Assembly: GCA_033439265.1 (NCBI GenBank)
Contig: JAVTVX010000031.1
Location: forward strand, 6,185,501-6,249,500
Reading direction: 5' to 3'
Source: Dillenia suffruticosa
Lineage: Eukaryota; Streptophyta; Magnoliopsida; Dilleniales; Dilleniaceae
DNA: 64,000 nucleotides
This document shows, one piece after another, positions 47,871 to 59,821 of the stretch. Made by a program: the position numbers and the translations under genes. The notes under the pieces are model-generated. The model worked only from the letters and a program-made list of their open reading frames with translations. It did no database searches and was not told the DNA's origin. How positions within the stretch are numbered: position 1 is the stretch's first letter; the number at the start of each line of letters is the position of its first letter.

Positions 47871-48360
47871 TATTGGTAAATATGTCCACGTAGGAGCATT
47901 TACCACAAAATTATAATCATTTAAATTTAAATTTAAGAGATAATAGGTGGTTAACTCATTATCTCCACTACCTCTAAAATCTCCCCATTAAACTATGTGA
48001 CTTTGATTATCTTCTTGAATTCGAGGTTTAATGCAAATTCGTATAGAAAGAGAGCACATATTTTCTCAGATAATTGAGTTTGAGTGAAATACTGACTTTC
48101 TATCAATTGAGGGCTTAAAGAAAATTCTGAGTAGAGAATTTTTCTGCATAATTTAACTACTGGGTTTAGGGTTGTAGCGTTGTGACATTGTGGTGATAAC
48201 TTGTTTGCGGTGGTTATCATCTTGACTGTGAGATCATCGAGAAAGTTTTCGTAATTCCTGGATTTGTTACGTTTATTCACTGAGATATATCTATAAACAC
48301 AGTTTTTTAATTTTTCCAAAAATATCACTATATTTCCGCTTGTGTCAAATAAATCTAACA
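47871..48360 (+). repeat. 3' LTR of copia C
   Basis: A 490-bp partner of 41434-41665. It ends aaatctaaca and is followed by the TGACA duplication. Confidence 0.88.
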
Positions 48361-48763
48361 TGACAAATTTAGGATAAAATTATGGCAAAATTAGGATGAA
48401 ATTAGGGTAAAGTTAGGATCATAATTGGTCAAATTACGAATAACTTAAGAGTAAAATAAATTCGAATTATGCTAAAATTAGGCAAAATAATAGCACAATT
48501 AGGGTGATGCTAATTTATATTATGGGAAGATTAGGGTACAATTAGTGTAAAATTAATTTATATTAGGATAAAGTTTGAACACAATTAGGGAAAAAAATTA
48601 TATTAGGGTAAAATTTTGCCAACATTACGGCACAATTATGATAAATTAATTTATTATAGAATGATACTTGGGTAAAATTAAGGCATTAGTACAGCAAATT
48701 AATTTATGTTAGGACAAAGTAATTAATAATTAATTCCTTTATATTACGACAGCATCAAGACAG
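48361..48763. repeat. degenerate aattagggtaaaatta-type repeat
   Basis: AT-rich DNA made of loosely repeated aattagggtaaaattaatttat-like words. The same words resume at 62574-62700, beyond the nested insertions, showing that both flanks were once continuous. No gene is seen. Confidence 0.6.
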
Positions 48764-49739
48764 TGTTAACAAAATGAGTTTTGATAATGAGCAAATGTTG
48801 AGTTCAAAGTGTATTGTGATGAAAAGAATGTGTTGGACTAATGAAAGATTGAATTGAGTGGAGATAGAACTGATTTTGGATTGATTCAAAACACTAGACA
48901 ATTCACGGTAGAAACATAGTCGACTATATTGTAATAAGAGTTGACTTGCACAATATACAGAAGCCAAAGCTAAGTTTGGTATAGGGTACTAGTCAACTAG
49001 CATCAAGCCAAAGCTAAGTTTGGTACAGGTAAATTGACTACTATAAAGTAGTTGTCGATTTGCATAAATGTTGCTCCACACAGAACACATCATAAGACTG
49101 AGGACATAGCAATCTTATAGCATAATATGACATGATACATGCCAAATACCCAAAGCACTATGCCACATGCACTGAGTCATCCTGCATATGCACAGTGTAC
49201 ATAGACTAAAGCAAGTTCAAGTGTGAGTTGACTCATCAAATAATGAAGTCGATTATAACAGGTCTCAAAAGATCAATACCGAACCTTGGACACATGAGTA
49301 TCGACACCCATACTACTAGAAAAGCGCATATCAACAATGAAAATATCTGTCGCTGATACAAAATTGACTTTCATTGACGAATCAGTCTGTCACCTAGGCA
49401 GTCACTAAAAGTGACTCCACAAATCTGTAGTGACGAATCTAGTTTATGTCGGTATTATTTCCAACGGAATATTTTTGTTAGTAATCTTCCGTCAGTAATC
49501 CTTCAGAAATTTTTGCAAACACTACAAAAAAACCAGCTTTTAGCTACAAATTTAACGACAAAAATTTAATAAAAATTCGTTGCTAAAACGTTAGAGACGA
49601 AATTAGCGACGAAAAATTTTTCGTCGCTAATAACGCGTCGCAAAAATTTAGCGACGAAAAATTAGAAATTCGTCGCTAAATTTAGCGACGAATAATTTTT
49701 TGTCGCTAAATTCGTCGCAAATTTAGCGACGAATTCCAA

Positions 49740-50075
49740 AATTCGTCACAAAATTAATTAATTAATTAATAAATATATATTAATATTTTATTTTATTTTA
49801 TTATTTTTCAAATTTAGCAACGAATTCCAGAATTCGTCACTAATTTTGCGACGACTTTCAGAATTCGTCGCAAAATTAATTAATTTTTTAATAAATATAT
49901 ATTAATATTTTATTTTATTTTATTATTTTTCAAATTTTGCGACGAATTCCGGAATTCGTCGCAAATTTAGCGACGAATTCCGGAATTCGTCACAAAATTA
50001 ATTAATTATTTAATAAATATATATTAATATTTTATTTTATTTAATTATTTTTCAAATTTAGCGACGGATATAAAT
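49740..50075. repeat. satellite-like repeat block 1 in CACTA-3
   Basis: About three units of roughly 120 bp, each with caaatttagcgacgaattcc, its inverse, and an AT-rich ttaattaattaataaatatatatt spacer. Confidence 0.75.
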
Positions 50076-50246
50076 TCGTCGCTAAATCCGTCGCTAAATT
50101 AGCAATGAAAAAAAATATGCGCTCCCGCCTGAACCCCACCCGCCCGCCCACCCGAGCCAGTATCCGCCCGCATGTTCGCCCGAGCCGGTGCCCACAAGCC
50201 CTCCCTCACTTAATTCTTGAAAATGTCTACATTTTGCTTCCACCAT

Positions 50247-50300
50247 GGTTCGAACCCTTGCACTTCCGTAAACGTTTAAGACCCTATAACCATCAAGCTA
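50247..50300 (-). other. tRNA-like A/B-box module in CACTA-3
   Basis: On the minus strand TAGCTTGATGG (50300-50290) loosely fits an A box (9 of 11), and GGGTTCGAACC (50257-50247) fits a B box. It adjoins a GC-rich block at 50125-50215, the same arrangement as the two modules of CACTA-1. It is not a functional tRNA gene. Confidence 0.35.
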
Positions 50301-50569
50301 AATGTTAGTATCTGTTATAAGTTTTTTTTTTTTACTTATTATCTTTCTTCACAAATTTCTAATAATAATAAAACAATATAAAATAACAATTTATTATAAA
50401 ATAATAAAATATTAGTTTAAAATAAAATAATAAAAGATATAAAAAAATAATAATACTATTTTTAAAAAAGATAAAATAAAAATAAAATATAAGATATTAA
50501 TTAAAAATAATAAATGTGATAATTATATTAAAATAAAAAATAAAAAATATATATTAACATTTTTTATTT

Positions 50570-51800
50570 TTTTTTTCAAATTTTGCGACGAATTTGAAAA
50601 TTCGTCGCAAAATTAGCGACGAATTTAGAATTACTTGCAAAATTAGCGACAAATTTAGAATTCGTCGCAAAATTAATTAATTATTTAATAAATATATATA
50701 AATAATTTTTTTTTTTTCAAATTTTGCGACGAATTCGGAAATTCGTTGCAAAATTAGCGACGAATTTAGAATTCGTCGCAAAATTAATTAATTATTTAAT
50801 TAATATATATTAATATTTTATTTTTTTTATTTTTTTTCAAATTTTGCGACGAATTCCGAAATTTGTCGCAAAATTAGCGACAAATTTCTAAATTCGTCAC
50901 AAAATTAATTGATTATTTAATAAATATATATAAATAATTTTTTTTTTTCAAATTTTGCGACGAATTAGAAAATTCATTGCAAAATTAGCGACGAATTTAA
51001 AATTCGTCGCAAAATTAATTAATAATTTAATTAATATATATTAATATATATTAATATTTTATTTTTTTTTATTTTTTTTTTCAAATTTTGCAACGAATTA
51101 GAAAATTCGTTGCAAAATTAGCGACGAATTTTGAATTCATCGCAAAATTAATTAATTATTTAATAAATATATATAAATAATTTTTTTTTTCAAATTTTGC
51201 GACGAATTCGAAAATTCATTGCAAAATTAGCGACGAATTTAGAATTCGTCGCAAAATTAATTAATTATTTAATTAATATATATTAATTTTTTATTTTTTT
51301 TTATTTTTTTTTCAAATTTTGCGACGAATTTCGAAACTTGTCGCAAAATTAGCAACGAATTTCTAAATTCGTCGCAAAATTAATTAATTATTTAATAAAT
51401 ATATATAAATAATTTTTTTTTTTCAAATTTTGCGACGAATTAGAAAATTCGTTGCAAAATTAGCGACGAATTTAAAATTCGTCGCAAAATTAATTAATTA
51501 TTTAATTAATATATATTAATATTTTATTTTTTTTTCAAATTTTGTTACGAATTCGAAAATTCGTTGCAGAATTAGCGACGAATTTAGAATTCGTCGCAAA
51601 ATTAATTAATTATTTAATAAATATATATTAATATTTTTTTTTTTCAAATTTTGTGACGAATTCCGAAATTTGTCGCAAAATTAGCGACGAATTTCTAAAT
51701 TCGTCGCAAAATTAATTAATTATTTAATATATATATATATATATAAATAATTTTTTTTTTCAAATTTTGCGACGAATTCATAAATTCGTCGCAAAATTAG
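50570..51800. repeat. satellite-like repeat block 2 in CACTA-3 (about 11 units)
   Basis: Units of about 110-125 bp start with caaattttgcgacgaatt near 50576, 50717, 50838, 50948, 51082, 51190, 51313, 51424, 51535, 51644 and 51761. Two spacer types alternate (aataaatatatataaataa and aattaatatatattaata), so the real period is a dimer of roughly 220-240 bp. Each monomer contains two inverted pairs of GCGACGAA. Confidence 0.8.
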
Positions 51801-52505
51801 CGACGAATTTCCGGTCGTCGCTAAATTAGCTACAACTTTTTTTTCGTTGGAAATTTCGTTGCAAATAGCGACAAAAAAAGTTTTCGTCGTAAAATTCGTC
51901 GCACAATTGAAACGAAAAAAATTTGTCGCTAAAGTTCGTCGCAAAAAACGTGTTTTTTTGTAGTGAAAATCACCGAGGGAATGCTAAAGGAATACTGACG
52001 GATGTTTAACAATAGGTTTACGATCCGTGGGTAATGGTATCCCTTTTACCAACGGATCGCCGATAGATTTTGTTCGTCCCTTGCTAACTTCGACATAAAT
52101 CTATCGGTAATCGTCCCTCCACTGGAATGTGTAACCAACAGTTACCAATGGATTTTTTTGGGTTTAAGGCAAAATCCCATAAAAATCCATTGATAAAAAT
52201 GTGGATTTGTAATCTGCCCAATGCAATTGCTAGACCCGGGAACCCATTCACCTGTATACCTGTAACATATAATTTCAAGTACCTGTTACAATCGATATCT
52301 CCTACTACGAAAGATACTAGTCTCAATACCATTTTAGCAAAGGAAAAAAATTGCCCAATTTGGTACAACATCATACTTAAAAAATCATGTGTACAACACA
52401 CAATGTACACGAAGTCAAATACATCAAAGAACTCAATAAGATGAGCTACAATCCGTAATGATATACATCGTAGTCATAAAATATATGAAAATAAAGTCAT
52501 CAATG

Positions 52506-55502
52506 TCACATACATGGGGGATCAGAGTCTGGTGGCTCTGTGCTATCAAAGTCAGGTGGTGTAGGTGATATACCTATTTGTCCATGAATTTCATGAATTT
52601 GTACTCCCATTTCCTGCTGCATTTGACGTTGCACTTCTTGTAGCATTTCATTTCTCAATTCCTCCCTCGTTTGATGTTTCACTTCCTGTAGCATTTGATG
52701 TCTCGTTTCCTGCATCATTTTATCAACCTCTTCCTTAGTGTACATCTGAGTTGAAGGCACGCATGGAGAGGAAGTGGTACCGGAGGAAATTCTGGTCTGT
52801 CATCAACGCCCTCCCCAAAACCATATATATGTCCCTACATTGGAACCCCAGTAACCTCACACCACGATCTCGCACATAGTCTGGCTGCAAAGCAGTATCT
52901 GAGCCATATTTCTCATCAAACAGTAGTTAGTACTTATCTTACAACAAGCATATGTAATTACGTTTGTGAATTTAATCATATGAATATGTTATGTAAAGTA
53001 GATGTAATAATGTTTTTGTCTTACACTAATTGATTCTGATTTCTTGTACACAAATTGCCTTTTTCTTTTTTCTCGCCTGTGCGTTCGATTGAAGAGGTCG
53101 AGATGTGAAACTGATTGGTTAATTTCTTCTAACTGAAATAAGGAAAAAAGAAAAACATAAAAATATTATTACAGTATAGGAGTAGAAAAATATATTGAAC
53201 AAAATTTGGATAAAAAAAATTATATACAAACCATCCTTCTCATGTGTGTCGCAAAGGGGTTCGAACTGGAAGTATGTTTCGTAATTTCTCCATCATTTTC
53301 TGTGTTCCAGTTTTGCTTCGCAGCATTTGACTTCTATTGTCACTTTTTTGTATTCCAATGTTTATCAATTAGTTCGTTCCAAACATCAGATGTCAAAAAT
53401 TGCAGGGGACCTTGCATTTCAGAAATGTTTGTAGTTCCAACGGCTTGCATTGCTTGCTTCTGAGCTGCCCCAAGCATATCCACATACCTCCTTACACATG
53501 AAGCTTTCCATGCATGGTAAATCAATAATGATTCCCCGTCACACCATGTGAATTTATGCTACACATAGTGAAGTGTGAATGAACAAGTTAATTTGATGCA
53601 AGCAGTGAGAACAACGAAATTAATAAGACAACAACCCACCACGTATTCAAACATAATAAAAGGGATCAAAGGCAAAACAAATGAACATGATCACTGCATT
53701 AGTCTAGCAAACCACCCTTACATTCTTCCCCCTATCATGTGACCACAGTCCAAACCACCTATTACTCGCAACTTTTGACCCTCTGCATTCCTACCCAACA
53801 ACTTCTACAACACACATAACCCCAAAGGAAAACTTTCACAGTCTACTTGATACAACACACATCAACTTTTAGCTAAAAAAGAAACATTCGTTGTACTTCC
53901 ACATAAAAAATTATTGAAACCTTCTTCAAGGCTTAGTTGACCTTTGCAATCTTAGCTAGAGCTATATACACACTCATGTCAAGAGAAATTAAATTTCAAT
54001 GATAAAGAGAAATATATATAATTCAAGTTAATTATATAGAGAAATAATTAATAAATTGTATTTAATTTAAATGAAATAAAAATTTCAACTTTTGGTGATA
54101 TTGGTGTATTTGTTCAACTTAAAAATCTCACCATGAAAAAAGCTTGTCATGATGTAATCACAAGTCTAGAGGTTAACAGAAACAAAAGAACCAAACTTAG
54201 GACCCAAGAGCTTAACCAGAAAATGTATATGATACACAGGAGGATGATACCAATTCCAACAAAAGTAAACAGGGTGCAGGAAATAAGACAAGAACATAAG
54301 GATCAACACCCAAGAGGCTAACCATAAAAAGTTATGATATGGCCTCCAATAGGATTTCTCTTCGGCTACAGAGCTAATGGTTATAGCATTAACAGAAAGA
54401 AATGAATCAGATTTAGGACCAACAAAATTGGATGTCTTGATCCAATCATAAGTACAGAATAACATCCTTTGAATATACTAATAACTAAGAGCAAGACAGC
54501 TGCCAGCAAACACAATTTCTAGAACTGGGCCACTAAGAGAACTTACCAAAAGTTACGTAACAAAGAAGAGATGCAAATTTTGCCATTACAATTCCAGTTT
54601 CACAAGATAAGTAGCCAAACATTGTAATGTAATAGTAGAAAACTTCAAGTAAAGGGGGGAAAATTATACATCGATCAGCATACATCAAAATAGCTCCTAT
54701 TAAACCCATAAGACTGATGCACACAGTACTGGATACATACTGCGGGGACAAGCAATAGTCTCTTAAACTTTTAAAATTACTTTTTTCTAATCACTTTCCC
54801 TTCTTATTCCCAAATTACCATTATCAATAACCCACCTAATTAATCACACATCACAATCCTAATCTATATATTGCTGCTGTTTCTGAAGAGCTACACACTA
54901 ATATAGACGACCACATGCCCGATAACACATTGCACAAATAATTCAAATAGACGCAAACAAATTATTTAGGTCACTGAAATCAATCAAATTCCATCAATCA
55001 AATTATGTAGGTCGCTACATGTAGGAATAAACATAAAAATTTTCAAATATATACTAACCTGAAACTTCTCCCAAACACCATCTTTTGTCTCCTGTGGCAC
55101 CATCCACCAAGTAGGCCATGCCCTAATGAGATGTCCCTTAATGTCCTCAGTTATAGAATGGACAACTTTAGGATCAAAAAAGATATTTCCAAATAAAATA
55201 ATGAAATTTCACTTATAAAAAGGCATAAGAATATGAACTTAAATTTCAACCACGAAATGGACTTACGTATGGTTCACTGCCTCAATAAATGTTTGACCAT
55301 TTAGATTGTCAGGCACATCGGTGCCACGGTTTGGGCCTCTACCTAGAGCGGAAGAGGACCCCACTATACCATCATCTTCAGCATTGGGAGCTTGAGGGAC
55401 AGCAATGGTCCTTGGGATATCACTTATATTGATATACCCTCAACCGCTCTCATTGCTTCTGCTCGAGCTTCCCCTAGAGGTAGATCCTCTGCCACGTACC
55501 AT
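52506..55502 (-). pseudogene. decayed TnpA-like gene of CACTA-4 (Transposase_24 family)
   Basis: Recognisable exons on the minus strand: 55502-55267 (MVRGRGSTSRGSSSR, with an in-frame stop soon after, then ...IEAVNH before GTAAGT), about 55195-55059 (RAWPTWWMVPQETKDGVWEKF before GTTAGT), about 53560-53220 (WKASCVRRYVDMLG, SDVWNELIDKHWN, two stops), about 53100-53020 (LEEINQSVSHLDLF), and about 52910-52506 with a frameshift. The last ends in a Gln/Glu-rich coiled-coil segment (MYTKEEVDKMMQETRHQ) and a Pro/Asp-rich tail. The layout parallels the intact gene in CACTA-2 but the sequence is clearly different, consistent with the two element groups. Confidence 0.7.
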
Positions 55503-55544
55503 ATTTGTAGACCTGAACATTATTACTTAATAACAAAACATATA

Positions 55545-56245
55545 GATTAACAAATTTGAATTAGTTAATAGCATTTAAATAAGACAAATCCAAAAAAAAA
55601 AAACCGAAAACATAGACATACACAATTGAACGGGTAAAAAATAAATCGTTGATAAAATCATTTAAAACCTAATACAACATAAAACCAAGTCCAACAAAGA
55701 CATTAGTCTATACAATACATTTGAAATCTGCAAAAACATAAGTCAACTAAATATGTAAGGAGTGACATGTCATCATTCACCACCATCAAGATCAACTTCT
55801 TCAATGTGTTCTGTTTCTGAAGAATCGAACTCTTCCTCTTTCTCTTCCTCTTCCTCTTCTTCTTCTTCTTTCTTCTTCTTCTTCTTCTTCTTCTTCATCT
55901 TTTTCTTCTTCTTCAACATCAAGTGATTAACAAATTTGAATTAGTTAACAACATTTAAATAAGACAAACCGAAAAAAAAAAACCGAAAACATAGACATAC
56001 ACAATTGAACGGGTAAGAAATAAATCGTTGATAAAATCATTTAAAACCTAATACAACATAAAACCAAGTCCAATAAAGACATTAGTCTATGCAATACATT
56101 CGAAATCTGCAAAAACATAAGTCAACTAAATATGTAAGGAGTGACATGTCATCATTCACCACCATCAAGATCAACTTCTTCAATGTGTTCTGTTTATGAA
56201 GAATCGAACTCTTCTTCTTCTTCTTCAACTTCTTCAACATCAAGT
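55545..56245. repeat. tandem duplication at the 3' end of the TnpD-like gene
   Basis: The segment starting gattaacaaatttg at 55545 recurs at 55925, a 380-bp shift, with only scattered differences. Both copies include the acidic C-terminal codons and stop of the TnpD-like gene, followed by downstream AT-rich DNA. The copies differ most in the length of the CTT run. Confidence 0.85.
55829..55917. repeat. CTT/CTTC microsatellite
   Basis: A long run of cttctt and cctctt triplets. On the minus strand it encodes the Glu-rich C-terminal tail of the TnpD-like protein in the left-hand duplicate. It is much shorter in the other copy (56212-56237). Confidence 0.8.
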
Positions 56246-59200
56246 GATTCCACTATGTTATGTTATTCTTGCATTATATCAATTGGATTTATCTCGTCCA
56301 TATCACGACCAATAAGAATTGTTGGATCATCAAGTTCAGTTGTCGGCTCTACAAGAAAAGGAATTGATGGTTCATCTTCTTGGTAAAAAATATCATCTAC
56401 CATCGGAAGCGTAACACCATCATTAGCTGATCCTCGAGCATTTGTTTTACATACAACACACCAATCACTTCTCTCTCTCTTCTTACAAGGGTATGGTGTA
56501 TAGTACACTCGTTGTGTTCGTATTACCAAAACAAAAGATTCATTAGAATGCAATCTTGATTTATGATTAACTTCAATAAGTTCGTGACGAGGGTGCACCC
56601 GTACTCCTTTCTCAGTATCATACCAAATGCACTTAAATAAGATCACATTGTTACCAAGTTCAAAGTACTCCAACTCAATGATATTAATCAACATCCCATA
56701 GAAATCATGTTCGAAATCATTAAAACAACTCTTTTTCACACATACGCCGCTATTCATTATTAATCTATCATGCTCATACTCGTGTGTGTGAAACTTGAAA
56801 CAGTTGACAAAATATCCATTGAAACATTTCACTGCACATGATGGCCCTTATGTTATATCCCTTACATTTTTACTTACGAAATTTCTCTCATTAGAGATCT
56901 ATTTAAAAATATTAACAAATATAACATAGTTAACTATAACATTGATATACATATACATTAAAAATTAGCAATAATTGTAAAGTAAATGTTGTACTTACAA
57001 ATCTCCTCAACCAACTCTCAAATTTTTGTTCACGTTTTTTCTCTAGTTCCTCTTCGGTAATATTTGAAATATGTTGCCTAACAACAGTATCATATATCCT
57101 ATTCAAACAAATGATATAAGATGTCATAACCTTTTCCCTCGTAATAGGTTATCAACATACATACTCTATAAACTCATTTAACTCAATACAATTCTATAAA
57201 ACATATATTACTGTAGCCTTGTATTTTGCTTCCATTAGAAATCTCTGAACAAATCCCCAAGTGGGCGACCTAAGAGAGAAAATATAGATAATCTTCCTAG
57301 AGATTGAGTAGCTCCCCCATCATCATTTTGAGTAGCTCCCCCATCATCATTTCGAGGAACTCGATTCAACTTTGTCTCAACATGGGGTTCAAAATAGAAT
57401 GAGTAAAATGTTGAAATCTCATCAATTATATAGTCCTCACATATGGAACCTTCAACGCATGCTCGGTTTCGTGCTTTCTTTTTCAATCGAAGCATACACC
57501 TATAAAATAATTCACTAAAATTATAAGATGAATCTATAATGGCAATTAGAGAGAAGGCAAAAAATACCTCTCAAGTGGGTATATCTATCTGTATTGAACG
57601 GATCCTCCAACCTTCACTTCGTAAGCCAAGTGAATAGGCAAATGCTCCATACTATCAAAGAATGATGGCATGAATATTTTTTCAAGTTTGCATAACGTCT
57701 CAACTATATTTCTATCTAACAACTCCATATGCGTTATGCGCAACTTAGTCGCACATAAGTCTCTGAAGAAATTACTGAGTTTTGTAATAGCATTCCAAAC
57801 AACATTAAATAGAAAGTCGCGAAAGGCAATAGGGATTAATCTCTACATAAATATGTGACAATCATGACTTTTCATCCCATAAAAATTGCATTTCTCCATA
57901 CTCACATATCGAGCCAAATTTGAAATATATCCATCAGGGAATTTCAAATTTTTTATCCACCTACATACCTCGAACACTTGATCTTTATTTAGTGTGTACG
58001 AAGCTTGAGGATTCCAAGTCCTCCCAACAATTACTTTCAATTCTAAATCAGAGCATTTGCAATACAACCCCAAATCAAATCTCCCCTTAACGGTATCCTT
58101 TGTTTTCCCTTTAACATTCATAACCGTGTTAAAAACATTATCAAACACACTTTTCTAAATATGCATCACATCCAAATTATGCCGAATAAGAAGTGTTCTC
58201 CAATAGGGCAACTCCCAAAATATATTTCTTTTTACCCAATTGTGATCGATCCCAAAACCTTTAATATTCTGTTTGCCACATTTTGTATCAAACATAATAT
58301 CAGGTAGATAAGACACTCGATAAAACATCTCTTCACCAGATTGTCGAGGAGGAGGCATATCCATCTTCACCAAATAAAACATCTCTTTACCAGAAAATCA
58401 GAAGAAATTGACTATAACAATCAAAATATGAAGTCTTTCGACTATTACTAAGATAAAATGACTTTGTATACCCCATGCAATACGGGCATGCCAACTTCCC
58501 ATGAGTGCTCCATCCGGACAACATGGCATAAGTCGGAAAATCACTTATTGTCCATAGAAGTGCAGCTCTCATTTGAAAGTTTTGCTTTCTTGAAATATCA
58601 TACATGTTAACTCCTTCAAACCATAAAACTTTCAATTCTTCAATTAAAGGTCTACAAAATACATCGATATGCTTATTCGGATTTCTTGGGCTCGGGATAA
58701 TGAGGCTCAGAAAAATGAATGGCTGCTTCATACACATTTAGAGCAGCAAATTGTATACAGTTGTAAATATTGGCCAACAAGAGTAAGGAATGTTTGACTA
58801 ACTAAAAGGGTTAAATCCATCTGAGCATAACCCTAAATGTATATTTCGACATTCAGAAGTGAAGGATGGATGAGTACCATCAAAATACTTCCAAGCTTCA
58901 CTATGGGCTGGGTGAGTAACTAGATCATCATCACTACGTTGATTTCTAGAATGCCAAGTCATGTGCTCTGATGTTGCTCTTGACATGTAAAGCCTTTGAA
59001 GTCTTGTTGTTAGAGGAAGGTATCGTAATACCTTGCTTGGTACCTTACTCCATCTTTGACTACCTACTGTTCTTAGCTTATATCGAGAATGACCACATAC
59101 CACACACTCGGTCCTATCCCCATATTCCTGATAATAATGCAATAATTTTCACAAATATCAATCTTCTCATACCCAAACCTAAGTTTTTTCAACATCTTCT

Positions 59201-59821
59201 TTGCTCTATAGAAATTGCTTGTCAAATTTGAATTTTCGGATAACATACTTTGTACAATCGCAGTCATGCGATCATAACATGCCTCACTCATATTGAACTC
59301 TGACTTGCAATTCAACAATTGTGTTATAGTAGACAACGTTATCTGCATTTTGACCCATTCCATAATGGTTCTGCAGCTTTTTTCAACAAGTCATAAAACA
59401 ATGCCGCATTGGGATTTGGTTCCTTGTTATTGTCATTATTCGTAGAAGCATTATTACAACTCTAATCAAATAGAGGGCCTAAGCCATCCAAAACCATGGA
59501 TCTATATGGAGTCTCAACATGCTCTCCATATCTAGATGATTGTCCCTTATTTGATTCTCTATTTTTAAGTTCTACGTGAGAATCTCATATGCTGTAACCA
59601 TTTACAAACCCTTTTGAGAACAAGTGGACCGCAACATCATCTCGACTAAAAATTTTTTTTTTTCCGACATTTCTTACAAGGACATCTAATGTTCATCCAT
59701 CCATAAAGTTATGTTGAAAACATGCAAAGTTCAAGAAGTCATTCAACCCCTCCACAAATTCATCTCTCAAGTATCCGTTCACTAAATGACGATACATCCA
59801 ACTATGATCATTGGACCCCAT
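56152..59821 (-). pseudogene. decayed TnpD-like transposase gene of CACTA-4 (Transposase_21 family)
   Basis: In order on the minus strand: an N-terminal transposase-associated domain (MGSNDHSWMYRHLVNG at 59821, then a cysteine cluster CPCKKC near 59690). Next is a linker with CVVCGHSRYK (59105) and the Transposase_21 core at 58737-57843 (SDFPTYAMLSGWSTHGKLACPYC; HNLDVMHI; GKTKDTVKGRFDL; KSHDCHIFM). A DUF4218-like segment follows (about 57830-57560) and a DUF4216-like segment lies at 56832-56263. Introns are visible, for example a GTAAGT donor at 56998. At least three frameshifts (around the poly-A run near 59660, near 59365 and near 59110) and several stops make it non-functional. In En/Spm, TnpD is the catalytic transposase. 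Confidence 0.85.

Larger units (their letters stand above)
41434..48360 (+). mobile_element. Ty1/copia LTR retrotransposon, copia C (fossil)
   Basis: LTR-type direct repeats (41434-41665 and 47871-48360) are flanked by a perfect TGACA duplication (41429-41433 and 48361-48365). A primer-binding-like tract with atcagaac follows the left LTR. The order gag, integrase, reverse transcriptase, RNase H on the plus strand is that of Ty1/copia. The LTRs are unequal in length and differ by roughly a tenth where they align, so the insertion is old, several million years. The coding part is broken in many places but better preserved than copia B. The family is close to copia B and related to copia A. Confidence 0.92.
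49520..51965. mobile_element. CACTA-3: repeat-rich non-autonomous CACTA transposon
   Basis: The ends are CACTACAAAAAAAC and the inverse TTTTTTTGTAGTG, flanked by AAA on both sides (49517-49519 and 51966-51968). The body is mostly tandem units containing GCGACGAA inverted repeats and AT-rich spacers, in two blocks (49740-50075 and 50570-51800). A GC-rich block (50125-50215) and a tRNA-like module lie between the blocks. No transposase is encoded. It inserted into the left subterminal region of CACTA-4. Confidence 0.9.
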
